Below are positions 49,973 through 58,218 of a DNA stretch of 59,361 nt, in pieces (within the stretch, counting starts at the first letter, position 1; each line of letters starts with the position of its first letter). The notes beneath the pieces are model-generated. The model did no database searches. It was not told the DNA's origin and saw only the letters and a list, made by a program, of their open reading frames with translations. The DNA comes from Clostridia bacterium (lineage in GTDB: Bacteria > Bacillota > Clostridia > Oscillospirales > Acutalibacteraceae), in the NCBI GenBank assembly GCA_017442225.1, contig JAFSAR010000013.1, positions 1-59,361 on the forward strand, in the 5' to 3' direction. The position numbers and the translations under genes were made by a program.

Positions 49973-50896
49973 TTAAAACACCAAACCTATAGTTTCGTCT
50001 ACACCCATAAGGATGTTCATATTTTGAATAGCCGCGCCCGACGCGCCTTTTCCAAGGTTGTCATAGCGAGCTACAAGCAAAATGCGTTCGTCATTACCGT
50101 TTACAGTTAATTGCATATCGTCTTTGCCTGACAGCGCCGCCGCAGATAAAAATCCACCCTCGTCCACCGCATCACAAAAACGCACTAGCCTGCCATTATA
50201 ATAATTTTTGTATATTTCTTTAATATTATCAATGCTTGCCTTGATATCCTTCTTAAACAGGGTAACTGTTACTTCCATACCGCTATAAAAATCGGCTACC
50301 ACGGGACAAAACGTAGGCGCTGTTTGAAGTCCTGAAATCATCTGCATTTCTTTTAAATGCTTATGCTGTTGGGTAAGACCGTACTGTCGTGGCGCTTTTA
50401 GCAAATTAGACTTGTCGGTGTTCTCATAATCAGCAATCATTTTTTTGCCGCCGCCGGAGTAACCTGTAAGTGAAAAACAACTAAGAGCCGCATTAACATC
50501 TAACACACCCGCTTCAATAAGCGGTTTAATAAGGGCAATAAATCCGCTTGCATGACAACCTGGATTTGCGATGCGTTTAGAATTTATTATCGCCTCGCGT
50601 TTGCCTGTAAGTTCTGGAAAACCGTATACCCAACCGTCACATACGCGATGTGCAGTTGAAGTATCGATAATAGCTGTTTTATCATTTTTTATAAAGCTTA
50701 CCGCTTGACGCGCCGCATCATCAGGCAAGCATAAAAATACTATATCGGCTGAGTTAATCGCATCAGCGCGCGTATTATCGTCTTTTCTTAAATTTTCAGG
50801 GAGTTTGATAAGAGAAATATCTTCTCTTGTGCTTAATCTATCATAGATGCGAAGACCTGTTGTACCCGCACTACCGTCAATAAATATATTAGTCAT
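49973..50896 (-). CDS. argC: N-acetyl-gamma-glutamyl-phosphate reductase, type 2
   Basis: A 307-residue NADPH-dependent reductase of the short (type 2) class. It begins IFIDGSAGTTGLRIYDRL (nucleotide-binding, residues 4-21), shows FLCLPDDAAR and has the catalytic cysteine in ANPGCHASGF (about 113). Type 2 ArgC is about 310 residues, in contrast to the ~345-residue type 1, and this length fits. It follows argG by 48 bases with a hairpin between them and precedes argJ by 2 bases. Confidence 0.95.
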   Translation of the reverse strand: MTNIFIDGSAGTTGLRIYDRLSTREDISLIKLPENLRKDDNTRADAINSADIVFLCLPDDAARQAVSFIKNDKTAIIDTSTAHRVCDGWVYGFPELTGKREAIINSKRIANPGCHASGFIALIKPLIEAGVLDVNAALSCFSLTGYSGGGKKMIADYENTDKSNLLKAPRQYGLTQQHKHLKEMQMISGLQTAPTFCPVVADFYSGMEVTVTLFKKDIKASIDNIKEIYKNYYNGRLVRFCDAVDEGGFLSAAALSGKDDMQLTVNGNDERILLVARYDNLGKGASGAAIQNMNILMGVDETIGLVF

Positions 50897-50907
50897 AATA
50901 CACTTAA

Positions 50908-50931
50908 CTGCCCGACCGCAAAGTCGGGCAG
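50908..50931 (-). other. Intercistronic hairpin between argG and argC
   Basis: CTGCCCGAC (50908-50916) pairs perfectly with GTCGGGCAG (50923-50931). No T run follows, so it is more likely a processing or mRNA-stability element that separates the argG and argC message levels than a terminator. Confidence 0.65.
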
Positions 50932-50944
50932 AATAATCCTTTTA

Positions 50945-52162
50945 TTATTTTTTACCGTCAACCATAGCCTGAACCTTAATCGGCAGACCGTAAAGGTTAA
51001 TAAATCCAGCTGAGTCTTTCTGATCGTAATCACTTTCGCCAAAGGTTGCGATTTCTTCACTATAGAGTGAATAGTCACTCCAGATACCTGCTTTAATAAT
51101 GTTGCCCTTGTAAAGCTTAAGCTTAACGGTACCTGTAACCTTTTCTTGAGTCTTGTCAACAAAAGCGGCAAGCGCCTCGCGAAGAGGTGTAAACCACTGA
51201 CCGTTATAAACAAGTTCAGCATAGGTTATAGCGAGTCTTTGCTTTTCGTGCAGAGTCATCTTGTCAAGGCAAATGCTCTCAAGTGCCTCGTGTGCGCGGT
51301 AAAGAATTGTACCGCCAGGAGTTTCGTAAACGCCGCGGCATTTCATACCTACAAGACGGTTTTCAACAATATCAATAATACCGATACCGTTTTTGCCACC
51401 CAGCTCGTTGAGCTTGAGGATTATGTTTTTGGCGCTCATTTTTTCGCCGTCGATGGCTACGGGAACACCCTGTTCAAAGTCGAGTGTTACATATGTAGGC
51501 TCATCGGGTGCCATTGTGGGTGACACACCCATTTCAAGAAATCCGGGTTTATCATAAAGCGGCTCATTACCTGTGTCTTCAAGGTCCATACCCTCGTGTG
51601 ACAGGTGCCAGAGGTTTTTATCCTTTGAGTAGTTTGTTTCTCTGTTAATCTTTAGCGGAATATTGTGAGCCTCAGCATATTCAATTTCTTCTTCACGGGA
51701 TTTAATATCCCACTCACGCCAAGGCGCGATTATAGGCATATTGGGCGCGAAATGCTTAATTGTAAGCTCAAAGCGAACCTGATCGTTACCCTTACCCGTG
51801 CAACCGTGACAGATGGCGTCAGCGCCTTCTTTTATTGCGATATCAACAAGACCCTTTGCAATGCATGGACGCGCGTGGCTGGTGCCTAAAAGATAATCCT
51901 CATAAATAGCGCCTGCTTTTACGCAAGGAATAATGTAATCGTCAACATATTCTTCGGTAAGGTCAAGCACATAAAGCTTTGACGCGCCTGTCTTGATTGC
52001 CTTTTCTTCAAGTCCCTCAAGTTCATCATTCTGACCCACATTACCAGAAACTGCAATAACCTCACAGTTGTTGTAATTTTCTTTAAGCCAAGGAATGATT
52101 ATTGAAGTATCAAGACCGCCCGAATAAGCAAGTACTACCTTTTTAATATCTTTTTTATCCAT
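50945..52162 (-). CDS. argG: Argininosuccinate synthase
   Basis: A 405-residue ligase that joins citrulline and aspartate with ATP. The P-loop-like motif is [16 protein letters not shown] (residues 11-26). The [25 protein letters not shown] (about 117-131) and [43 protein letters not shown] segments are typical of ArgG. First gene of the operon, preceded by a consensus promoter and ARG boxes. argH, its usual partner, is not in this window. Confidence 0.98.
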   Translation of the reverse strand: MDKKDIKKVVLAYSGGLDTSIIIPWLKENYNNCEVIAVSGNVGQNDELEGLEEKAIKTGASKLYVLDLTEEYVDDYIIPCVKAGAIYEDYLLGTSHARPCIAKGLVDIAIKEGADAICHGCTGKGNDQVRFELTIKHFAPNMPIIAPWREWDIKSREEEIEYAEAHNIPLKINRETNYSKDKNLWHLSHEGMDLEDTGNEPLYDKPGFLEMGVSPTMAPDEPTYVTLDFEQGVPVAIDGEKMSAKNIILKLNELGGKNGIGIIDIVENRLVGMKCRGVYETPGGTILYRAHEALESICLDKMTLHEKQRLAITYAELVYNGQWFTPLREALAAFVDKTQEKVTGTVKLKLYKGNIIKAGIWSDYSLYSEEIATFGESDYDQKDSAGFINLYGLPIKVQAMVDGKK

Positions 52163-52186
52163 CGTTTTTTATCTCCTTTAAAATGG

Positions 52187-52204
52187 TAATTCATTTAATA
52201 TGCA
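52187..52204 (-). promoter_or_regulatory. ARG box 2 (putative ArgR/AhrC operator)
   Basis: On the minus strand TGCATATTAAATGAATTA lies just after the -10, an imperfect palindrome resembling the ArgR consensus. It is within one promoter length of ARG box 1, the pairing expected for ArgR hexamers. Confidence 0.55.
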
Positions 52205-52207
52205 GAC

Positions 52208-52236
52208 ATTATATGCCTAATTCAGCCGTTTGTCAA
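52208..52236 (-). promoter_or_regulatory. Promoter of the argGCJBDF operon
   Basis: On the minus strand consensus TTGACA (complement of 52231-52236), 17 bases, consensus TATAAT (complement of 52208-52213). Confidence 0.9.
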
Positions 52237-52242
52237 GCATTT

Positions 52243-52260
52243 TTTGAATAAATATTCATA
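52243..52260 (-). promoter_or_regulatory. ARG box 1 (putative ArgR/AhrC operator)
   Basis: The palindrome TGAATAAATATTCA (52245-52258) matches the ARG-box core TNTGAATWWWWATTCANA. It lies just upstream of the -35 of the arginine promoter. Confidence 0.7.
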
Positions 52261-52271
52261 AATTTTAATTT

Positions 52272-52290
52272 TATGCAAAATCTTTGCATA
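52272..52290 (-). terminator. Possible terminator after the YjjG-like gene
   Basis: On the minus strand TATGCAAA pairs with TTTGCATA (52272-52279 with 52283-52290), followed only by an A/T mixture, so it is a weak candidate. Confidence 0.35.
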
Positions 52291-52294
52291 TTTT

Positions 52295-52978
52295 CTATAA
52301 AATGTCGGTTATTTGCATAATTTGCGTAATTTCATAGGTGGGTGTATGCACGCCTACCTTACCATTTGGGTTAAGCCAGCAACTATCAACCCCAAAATTT
52401 ATGCCGCCCAAAATATCCGATGACAACGAGTCGCCTATAACCAATATCTTTGACTTGTCCTTTTCAGGAGTACGGGACATAACGTACTCAAAATATTCTA
52501 CCTCAGGTTTTTGATGCCCTGCATCCTCGGATACAAATATGTAGTCAAAGTATTGCTTTAACCCGCAGCCGTCAATTCGGCGGTACTGTGTGCGCGACAT
52601 ACCGTTGGTTGTAATACAAACGGTATATCCCTGCTCTTTTACGTATTGCAGCGCCTTTTCAGCGCCGTCCATAGCATCAAAGCCAAAAGATAACAATTCA
52701 AAATAATCATCCGCCATTTTTTGCGGATTGCCCTCAAAGCCGTAAAAGGCTAAAAACTCTCTAAAACGACCGGCGTATATTTCTTGCTTTTTAATCTCGC
52801 CCTTTTCAAAGCGTTCCCACCAGGTCTGATTTATGGCAGAATACCTTGAAACTATATCATCACTTGCGGGCAGATTATGCATTTTTAAAAGCTTACAAAT
52901 TGCCGTATGCTCAGATGCAGTAAAGTCAAGTATCGTATTATCAAGGTCAAAATAAAGCGTGGTATATTTTTTCATCAT
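52295..52978 (-). CDS. YjjG-family pyrimidine/purine nucleotidase (HAD superfamily)
   Basis: A 227-residue HAD phosphatase. Motif I is YFDLDNTILDF (Asp about residues 10 and 12), motif II the Thr in ITTNGMSRTQ (about 118), motif III Lys in HQKPEVEYF (about 155) and motif IV VIGDSLSSDILGG. WWERFEKGEIKKQEIYAGRF in the cap is typical of YjjG/YfnB, which removes phosphate from non-canonical nucleotides. It overlaps the RING-finger gene by 4 bases (ATGA), so it is the last of a four-gene operon. ATG at 52978 or 52975 is equally possible. Confidence 0.86.
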   Translation of the reverse strand: MMKKYTTLYFDLDNTILDFTASEHTAICKLLKMHNLPASDDIVSRYSAINQTWWERFEKGEIKKQEIYAGRFREFLAFYGFEGNPQKMADDYFELLSFGFDAMDGAEKALQYVKEQGYTVCITTNGMSRTQYRRIDGCGLKQYFDYIFVSEDAGHQKPEVEYFEYVMSRTPEKDKSKILVIGDSLSSDILGGINFGVDSCWLNPNGKVGVHTPTYEITQIMQITDIL

Positions 52979-53907
52979 AGCATCCCCAACGTATAAGCAA
53001 TAATTGTCGGAAGATAGCTTACGGCAAAATAACCAAAAACAGCCGCTGCCATACTGATACCGCCCTTTTTGCGATATAACTCACCCTGATCTTCGCTTTC
53101 AAGCTTTATTTCGCTTACCTTTGTTATAACGCGTTTTTTATAAATCAAATCGCCGAAGATTGCGATCACAATACACATAATGACTTCTAACGCAATTGCA
53201 ATAAGACCGGCATATATAGCAACCTTACCTATATTAGAAATCTCAGTAAAAATTGCGTTATAAATCTCAATACGATTACTTGTATCCGGTACTTCGACCA
53301 TTTGATACGCAATTCTTAACGGCATCGACACTAAAGAAAACGCAATTTCAAGAGCTCCGATAACAGCGCCTAGCAAATACATTTTACGTGACATAAGCCA
53401 TCCGCACGGCGTTAAAAAAGCCAACCAATTCCAAGAGGCCTTTTTGCCATTTTTAAAGCCCAAAAACTTTGGTATATAACGTTGTGTATTGCTTGCCACA
53501 AATTTTTTGGCTTCGTTTGCGGTAACACCGTTTCCCAGATCGGTATTTGCGGGCACACCGCCCAAAAAGTCAAAAGTTACAAATCTGCCGCCCATTTTTG
53601 AAATATTGGGCGCATTGCAGTTGGGGCAAACGTCTTCCGTCGTTTCATATTTTTCGCCGCACATACCGCAGGTTATAATATTGGTTTGTACGGGCTGCAC
53701 CTCGCGGTTTTCCTCTTGCTTTACAGGCTCGGGTTTTCTATACTGCTTGTCTGTGCCGTGAAATTCCTGCAAACCGCAGTGACCGATAGCGCTATAGCAA
53801 TCTCTGTGATGCGGTGCGCCGCACTCGGGGCAATATACCACGTCATCCTCTTCGAATAAATACGCGTTACACACAGCGCACTTTTCTACTGAATTGCTAA
53901 GACTCAT
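52975..53907 (-). CDS. Prokaryotic RING-finger zinc-binding membrane protein
   Basis: A 310-residue protein. The N-terminus holds a RING-like cross-brace: C-x2-C (residues 9-12), CPEC, HHRDC and further cysteines (about 27-50), the prokaryotic RING finger family 1 pattern. A second zinc ribbon C-x2-C...C-x2-C (CGMCGEKYETTEDVCPNC, about 80-97) follows a charged linker. From about 170 there are three or more transmembrane helices, so the zinc modules face the cytoplasm. Function is unknown; such proteins are common in Firmicutes. It overlaps both neighbours by 4 bases, which suggests one operon with the NUDIX and nucleotidase genes. Confidence 0.8.
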   Translation of the reverse strand: MSLSNSVEKCAVCNAYLFEEDDVVYCPECGAPHHRDCYSAIGHCGLQEFHGTDKQYRKPEPVKQEENREVQPVQTNIITCGMCGEKYETTEDVCPNCNAPNISKMGGRFVTFDFLGGVPANTDLGNGVTANEAKKFVASNTQRYIPKFLGFKNGKKASWNWLAFLTPCGWLMSRKMYLLGAVIGALEIAFSLVSMPLRIAYQMVEVPDTSNRIEIYNAIFTEISNIGKVAIYAGLIAIALEVIMCIVIAIFGDLIYKKRVITKVSEIKLESEDQGELYRKKGGISMAAAVFGYFAVSYLPTIIAYTLGML

Positions 53908-54422
53908 GCCCTCACCCCCAACAAATCGTCAATTTTTTGGAATACCGTGTCAAAATATTCCTTACCGTAGTTGTGAAATTTGCCGCCATCAATCATACCT
54001 TCAAATTCACCACGGCTTACCCAACGCACCTCGGCTACCTCATCTTTTTGCAGCCTTAGCTTGTCACTTTCAATATCGGTATTTATAAACCATATATCAA
54101 GCAATGAATTTCTGCGCTTTATGCGCGCTATTTTTTTTAACGTCTGACGGCTTGACGGTATACCAAGCTCTTCATAAAGCTCGCGGTTAGCGGCTGTATA
54201 CGAATCTTCGCCCGATATCGCGGCGCCACCCGTAGCCGCCCACTCACCAGGCATAAGCTTTTTGTTGTCCGACCTGCGCTGGATTAAAAATTCACCGCGT
54301 GAAGATACCACCCATATATGAACTACAAGATGGTATTCACCTGGTTTTAAGTTGCAACGTCCGCGCAATGTGGTTTTGCCTGTAAGCGCACCGTCGGCGT
54401 TTAAAATGTCCCACTTTTCCAT
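53904..54422 (-). CDS. NUDIX hydrolase
   Basis: A 172-residue pyrophosphohydrolase. The Nudix box G-x5-E-x7-RE-x2-EE-x-G is complete as GGAAISGEDSYTAANRELYEELG (about residues 65-87). The N-terminal part (DILNADGALTGKTTLRG and GEYHLVVHIWVV) is like the isopentenyl-diphosphate-isomerase-like NUDIX group, which acts on varied substrates. The substrate cannot be told. It overlaps the RING gene by 4 bases and is 5 bases after the hexapeptide gene. Confidence 0.92.
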   Translation of the reverse strand: MEKWDILNADGALTGKTTLRGRCNLKPGEYHLVVHIWVVSSRGEFLIQRRSDNKKLMPGEWAATGGAAISGEDSYTAANRELYEELGIPSSRQTLKKIARIKRRNSLLDIWFINTDIESDKLRLQKDEVAEVRWVSRGEFEGMIDGGKFHNYGKEYFDTVFQKIDDLLGVRA

Positions 54423-54427
54423 AATTC

Positions 54428-55093
54428 TTAATTTTTCCTCACAATGTCGCCGCGACTTTTGTAAATACTGTTTGGCGCCACGTAACCCCTCACCATTGAC
54501 AGCGGATAGATGTTTGTGTTTTTACCCACCACAGTACCGGGATTAAGCACCGTACCACAGCCGACCTCTACACAGTCGCCTAAAATCGCGCCGAATTTTT
54601 TAAGATTTGTATTATACTTTTGTGTGTCTAGTGTGATGGATACGTTTGTTTTATCAGACTTAACGTTTGAAGTTATAGCGCCCGCGCCCATATGCGATTT
54701 ATAACCTAAAATACTGTCGCCGACATAATTATAATGGGGTACCTGAACCTTGTCAAAAAGTATAACATTTTTCAATTCGGTAGAGTTCCCCACCACAGCT
54801 CCCTTGCCTACAATAGCATTGCCGCGTATAAACGCGCAATGTCTGATTTCGGCTTCCTCGTCAATAATGCAGGGTCCTGCAATGTGCACGCTATCGGCAA
54901 CCTTTGCGCTTTTGGCAACAAACACACCACTGCCTAAATCATCAAATTTTTCACGATTTATTGTTTTAGAAAGTTTTTTAATAAAATCGCTAATTTCAGG
55001 CAAAACCTCAAATGCGTATTTTTTACCCTCAAAAATATCGCTTGCGATTGTGTGCTGTGTGTCCAAAAGGTTCATAGTTTCAAGTCTTGTCAT
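54428..55093 (-). CDS. Left-handed beta-helix (hexapeptide) protein, GlmU-like
   Basis: A 221-residue protein with repeated hexapeptide motifs (for example IAGPCI, IDEEAE, IVGKGAVVGN, VEVGCG, VLNPGTVVG) forming a left-handed beta helix from about residue 60 to 205, as in the C-terminal domain of GlmU or UDP-GlcNAc pyrophosphorylase-like proteins. The N-terminal 55 residues are helical. The sequence ILGYKSHMGAGAITSNVKSD is GlmU-like (acetyl-CoA site), but the pyrophosphorylase domain is absent, so only an acyl- or nucleotidyl-sugar related role can be proposed. First gene of the minus-strand operon. The 154 bases upstream hold a poor promoter candidate (TTTCAA, 17, TATAAT around 55132-55160). 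Confidence 0.75.
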   Translation of the reverse strand: MTRLETMNLLDTQHTIASDIFEGKKYAFEVLPEISDFIKKLSKTINREKFDDLGSGVFVAKSAKVADSVHIAGPCIIDEEAEIRHCAFIRGNAIVGKGAVVGNSTELKNVILFDKVQVPHYNYVGDSILGYKSHMGAGAITSNVKSDKTNVSITLDTQKYNTNLKKFGAILGDCVEVGCGTVLNPGTVVGKNTNIYPLSMVRGYVAPNSIYKSRGDIVRKN

Positions 55094-55209
55094 AACAAAT
55101 CTATCCTCTCATACTACAAAAATTTTAACATTATATAGTATAATACGGATAATTGAAACTATTATAACAACATTATAAATAAATTTCAATATTTTATATA
55201 ATTTTAGTG

Positions 55210-55238
55210 TTGCAAATATTATAAATTTAAGTTATAAT
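55210..55238 (+). promoter_or_regulatory. Promoter of the SRP RNA
   Basis: TTGCAA (55210-55215), 17 bases, consensus TATAAT (55233-55238), 10 bases before the RNA 5' end. Confidence 0.85.
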
Positions 55239-55247
55239 ATTAAACAG

Positions 55248-55388
55248 CCTGTATATTTGGTCGTGCGAATGGGCGGGTCCTATACGGCGGAGGGCTGTGA
55301 ACCATGTCAGGCGGGGAACCGAGCAGCATTAAGCAGTTTTTTCCGTGCGAATAGTCAATCGGTTCATTCGTACGACCAAGGATACAGG
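55248..55388 (+). ncRNA. ffs: Signal recognition particle RNA (compact, ~141 nt)
   Basis: The outer helix is CCTGTAT (55248-55254) with ATACAGG (55382-55388); a second helix GGTCGTGCGAATG (55259-55271) pairs with CATTCGTACGACC (55365-55377). The apical S-domain is canonical: TCAGG (55307-55311), a CGG-GGAA-CCG tetraloop stem (55312-55321) and AGCAGC (55322-55327), the Ffh-binding asymmetric loop. A T run follows the last helix. It is directly upstream of dnaX, as in many Firmicutes. It is longer than the 114-nt E. coli form but shorter than the ~270-nt Bacillus form, so there is no room for a full Alu domain. Confidence 0.92.
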
Positions 55389-55427
55389 TTTTATTTATGC
55401 AAAAGCTAATTTAACGGGGTGAAATTT

Positions 55428-57047
55428 ATGGCATATCAGGCTTTATACCGCAAATACCGTCCTGCTACCTTTAGTGACGTTGTGGGTCAGGACCATATTA
55501 CCAAAACTCTTAAAAACGAGCTCGACTGTGGCAAGGTTGTGCACGCATACCTTTTTACAGGCACGCGCGGCACGGGTAAAACGAGCTGCGCTAAAATTTT
55601 AGCCAAAGCGGTAAACTGCTTAAATCCCATAAACGGCGACCCCTGCGGCGAGTGTGAAATATGCCGTATGGTAGCCGCTGATGAGGCTACTGATATTGTA
55701 GAAATGGACGCCGCGTCTAATAATGGTGTCGATGATATCCGTGAACTGCGCGAGCAGGTAAACTTTTCCCCCGCCGCTTGTAAATACCGTGTGTATATTA
55801 TAGACGAGGTTCATATGCTTAGTGGCGCCGCGTTTAACGCGCTGCTTAAAACGCTTGAAGAACCGCCCGAGCACGTTGTATTTATTCTTGCTACCACCGA
55901 GGTGCACAAGCTGCCCGCTACTATTCTTTCGCGCTGTCAGCGTTTTGATTTTCGCCGCATAGACAGCAGCGAAATTGTAGGTCGCTTAAAGTATGTTGCC
56001 GAAAAGGAAGGTCTTAATCTTACCGACGACGCCGCAACGCTTATAGCCTCCGCCGCCGACGGCGGTATGCGTGACGCGCTGTCAATCCTTGACCTTTGCG
56101 CTTCGCACAGCAGTGATATTACCGAGGATACCGTCGCAAGCGTTTGCTCTATGGCAGGTAACGATTATCTTATAAAAATGGCAGACCTTATAAAAAATCA
56201 CTCTGCCGAACAAGCGCTGATGCTGATTGACGAGCTACACAATTCATCGGTAGATATGCTGCGACTGCTTTCAGAGCTTACCCAGCATTTCCGTGACCTT
56301 ATGATAGTTAAGGTTGTGAAGGGTGACAAAAAGCCCCTCGTTTGCTCTACAACCAAAATGAAGGCTCTCGAAACCCAAGCGCAAAGCTTTGATATAAAAG
56401 AAATAATGGCAATACTAAGTGTTTTGCAGTCCTCTGCTTCCGCTATGCAAAACGGCAATCGCCGCTGCGAAATGGAAATGGCGCTCATCCGACTTTGCAA
56501 TCCGCAAATTAGGCAAGACATTTCGTCACTCGAAAGACGAATTTCAGCACTCGAAAGCAATCCTCCTACAATTGTTACAAAAACCGAGCCCGCAAAACCC
56601 GATAAGACAGCCGAAGAAGAGGAGGAAATACCTCTACCCGAATATTATGAGGTCCCAGCGCCACAGGAGCCCGAGGAGGATATCTCCTCGCCTGCCGACG
56701 CGTTGCCATCACCCACTACTGCCCCCGACGGCATAACACCCGTTACTCAGTGGGGCGAGATAATCGCGGTGCTACGTGGCACCTGCCCGATAATCGCGGG
56801 TGTGTTGCAAGGCTCTTCCGCATATATCGAGGGCGACCGACTGCTTATTGACACTCAGAATTCACAGTTCCGCACCCTTGTAAACGGCAACAACTCGGTA
56901 TACCGCGACTCTATACGCAAGGCGGCACAGTCTGTGCTTGGCAAGGTTTACAAGCTTGGTCCCTATCACGCAAAGCCTGCCGGAGCACAAGACGTCGACC
57001 CACTTCAGAGCTTTGCTGAAAAACTTAAACAACTTGAAAACAATTAA
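55428..57047 (+). CDS. dnaX: DNA polymerase III subunits gamma/tau
   Basis: A 539-residue clamp-loader ATPase. It starts MAYQALYRKYRPATFSDVVGQ, has Walker A GTRGTGKT (45-52), zinc cysteines C64, C73, C76 and C79 (AVNCLN...DPCGECEIC), DEVHMLS (Walker B), and the sensor-1 LATTEVHKLPATILSRCQRFDF. The C-terminal third (about 385-430) is a Pro/Glu-rich linker followed by a short tau-like domain. ATG 55428 is chosen with GGGGTGA upstream; an in-frame GTG at 55419 overlaps that site. First gene of dnaX-ybaB-recR. Confidence 0.96.
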   Translation: MAYQALYRKYRPATFSDVVGQDHITKTLKNELDCGKVVHAYLFTGTRGTGKTSCAKILAKAVNCLNPINGDPCGECEICRMVAADEATDIVEMDAASNNGVDDIRELREQVNFSPAACKYRVYIIDEVHMLSGAAFNALLKTLEEPPEHVVFILATTEVHKLPATILSRCQRFDFRRIDSSEIVGRLKYVAEKEGLNLTDDAATLIASAADGGMRDALSILDLCASHSSDITEDTVASVCSMAGNDYLIKMADLIKNHSAEQALMLIDELHNSSVDMLRLLSELTQHFRDLMIVKVVKGDKKPLVCSTTKMKALETQAQSFDIKEIMAILSVLQSSASAMQNGNRRCEMEMALIRLCNPQIRQDISSLERRISALESNPPTIVTKTEPAKPDKTAEEEEEIPLPEYYEVPAPQEPEEDISSPADALPSPTTAPDGITPVTQWGEIIAVLRGTCPIIAGVLQGSSAYIEGDRLLIDTQNSQFRTLVNGNNSVYRDSIRKAAQSVLGKVYKLGPYHAKPAGAQDVDPLQSFAEKLKQLENN

Positions 57048-57067
57048 TCTTTAGGAGAGTATATAAA

Positions 57068-57409
57068 ATGAAAGTACGTATTCCAAATTCGGGTGGCCCC
57101 GGTAATATGAACCAGATGCTCAAACAAGCTCAGAAAATGCAGGAGGATATGGCAACTCTGCAGACAGACCTTGAGGCGCGTGAATACACCGCAACCTCGG
57201 GCGGCGGCGCGGTAAGCGTTACCGTTGACGGCAAGCATCTGATAAAATCTATTAAAATCAATCCCGATATCATTGACCCCGATGATGCTGAAATGATTGA
57301 AGACCTTGTAACCGTCGCAGTAAACGAGGCAATCAATAATGCAATCAAGACCGCAGAGGAAGAGATGTCGGCTATCACGGGCGGACTTAACCTCCCCGGT
57401 ATGTTTTAA
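57068..57409 (+). CDS. YbaB/EbfC nucleoid-associated protein
   Basis: A 113-residue DNA-binding protein. The central region [15 protein letters not shown] (about 17-31), [26 protein letters not shown] and the [22 protein letters not shown] helix match YbaB/EbfC. Length and position between dnaX and recR are typical. Ribosome site AGGAGA. Confidence 0.95.
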   Translation: MKVRIPNSGGPGNMNQMLKQAQKMQEDMATLQTDLEAREYTATSGGGAVSVTVDGKHLIKSIKINPDIIDPDDAEMIEDLVTVAVNEAINNAIKTAEEEMSAITGGLNLPGMF

Positions 57410-57411
57410 TT

Positions 57412-58011
57412 ATGAATTATAATATTGTACCATTGACTGAGCTTATCAATCAGTTTTCACGCCTTCCTGGAATTGGTAAAAAAACCGCGCAGCGATTGGC
57501 TTACAGCATTTTAGAGCAACCGCCCGAGCGCGCCAAACAGTTTGCCGAAGCGCTTATTAACGCGCGCGAAAAAATACATTTTTGCGCCACGTGTCAGTCG
57601 CTTACCGATTTAGACATTTGTCAGATTTGCTCTGACGAGCGCCGCGACAAGAGCGTCATCTGCGTAGTAGAAGACCCACGCGACGTTATGGCGTTTGAGC
57701 GCACTCGCGAATTTGGCGGCGTATACCACGTGCTACACGGCGTTATTTCGCCGCTTGACAACATTGGCCCCGATAAGCTGCGTATAAAAGAACTTATGTC
57801 ACGCCTTAGCGACGGCGCGGTAAAAGAGATAATAATGGCTACTAACCCCACAGTTGAGGGTGAGGCGACCGCCAGCTACATATCACGTCTTGTAAAGCCG
57901 ATGGGTATAAAAGTAACGCGTCTGGCTTATGGCATACCCGTGGGCGGCGACCTTGAATACGCCGACGAATACACTTTAGCCCGCGCATTAGAGGGCAGAA
58001 ATGAGATTTAG
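57412..58011 (+). CDS. recR: Recombination protein RecR
   Basis: A 199-residue recombination mediator (with RecF/RecO). An HhH motif [20 protein letters not shown] is at 15-34, a C4 zinc finger [16 protein letters not shown] at 55-70, and a Toprim domain begins [17 protein letters not shown] (about 81-97). It starts 2 bases after the ybaB stop with no clear ribosome site, so translation is probably coupled. Confidence 0.97.
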   Translation: MNYNIVPLTELINQFSRLPGIGKKTAQRLAYSILEQPPERAKQFAEALINAREKIHFCATCQSLTDLDICQICSDERRDKSVICVVEDPRDVMAFERTREFGGVYHVLHGVISPLDNIGPDKLRIKELMSRLSDGAVKEIIMATNPTVEGEATASYISRLVKPMGIKVTRLAYGIPVGGDLEYADEYTLARALEGRNEI

Positions 58012-58014
58012 ACT

Positions 58015-58218
58015 ATGGAACAAAGCAAAATCGACCGCATAAACGAGCTGGCACGCAAGCAAAAGGCAGAAGGCCTTACCGAAGAAGAAAAGACCGAGCA
58101 AGCAGCCTTGCGCCGTGAATATATTGAAGGCTACAAACGCAGTCTTATGGCTCAGCTTGACAATATGTATATCGTAGAACCCGATGGTTCAAAGAAAAAG
58201 GTTGTGCCGAAACAATGA
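58015..58218 (+). CDS. DUF896 family protein (YnzC-like)
   Basis: A 67-residue helical protein with the family pattern IDRINELARKQKAEGLTEEEKTEQAALRREYIEGYK. Bacillus YnzC folds as a helical hairpin and its role is unknown (some link to SOS-region genes). It lies 3 bases after recR and overlaps the next gene by 4. Confidence 0.92.
   Translation: MEQSKIDRINELARKQKAEGLTEEEKTEQAALRREYIEGYKRSLMAQLDNMYIVEPDGSKKKVVPKQ

Noticed and set aside
52163..52294. T-box or arginine riboswitch upstream of argG
   Set aside because: The leader from the mapped promoter is short (about 40 bases) and has no T-box sequence; ARG boxes explain the regulation.
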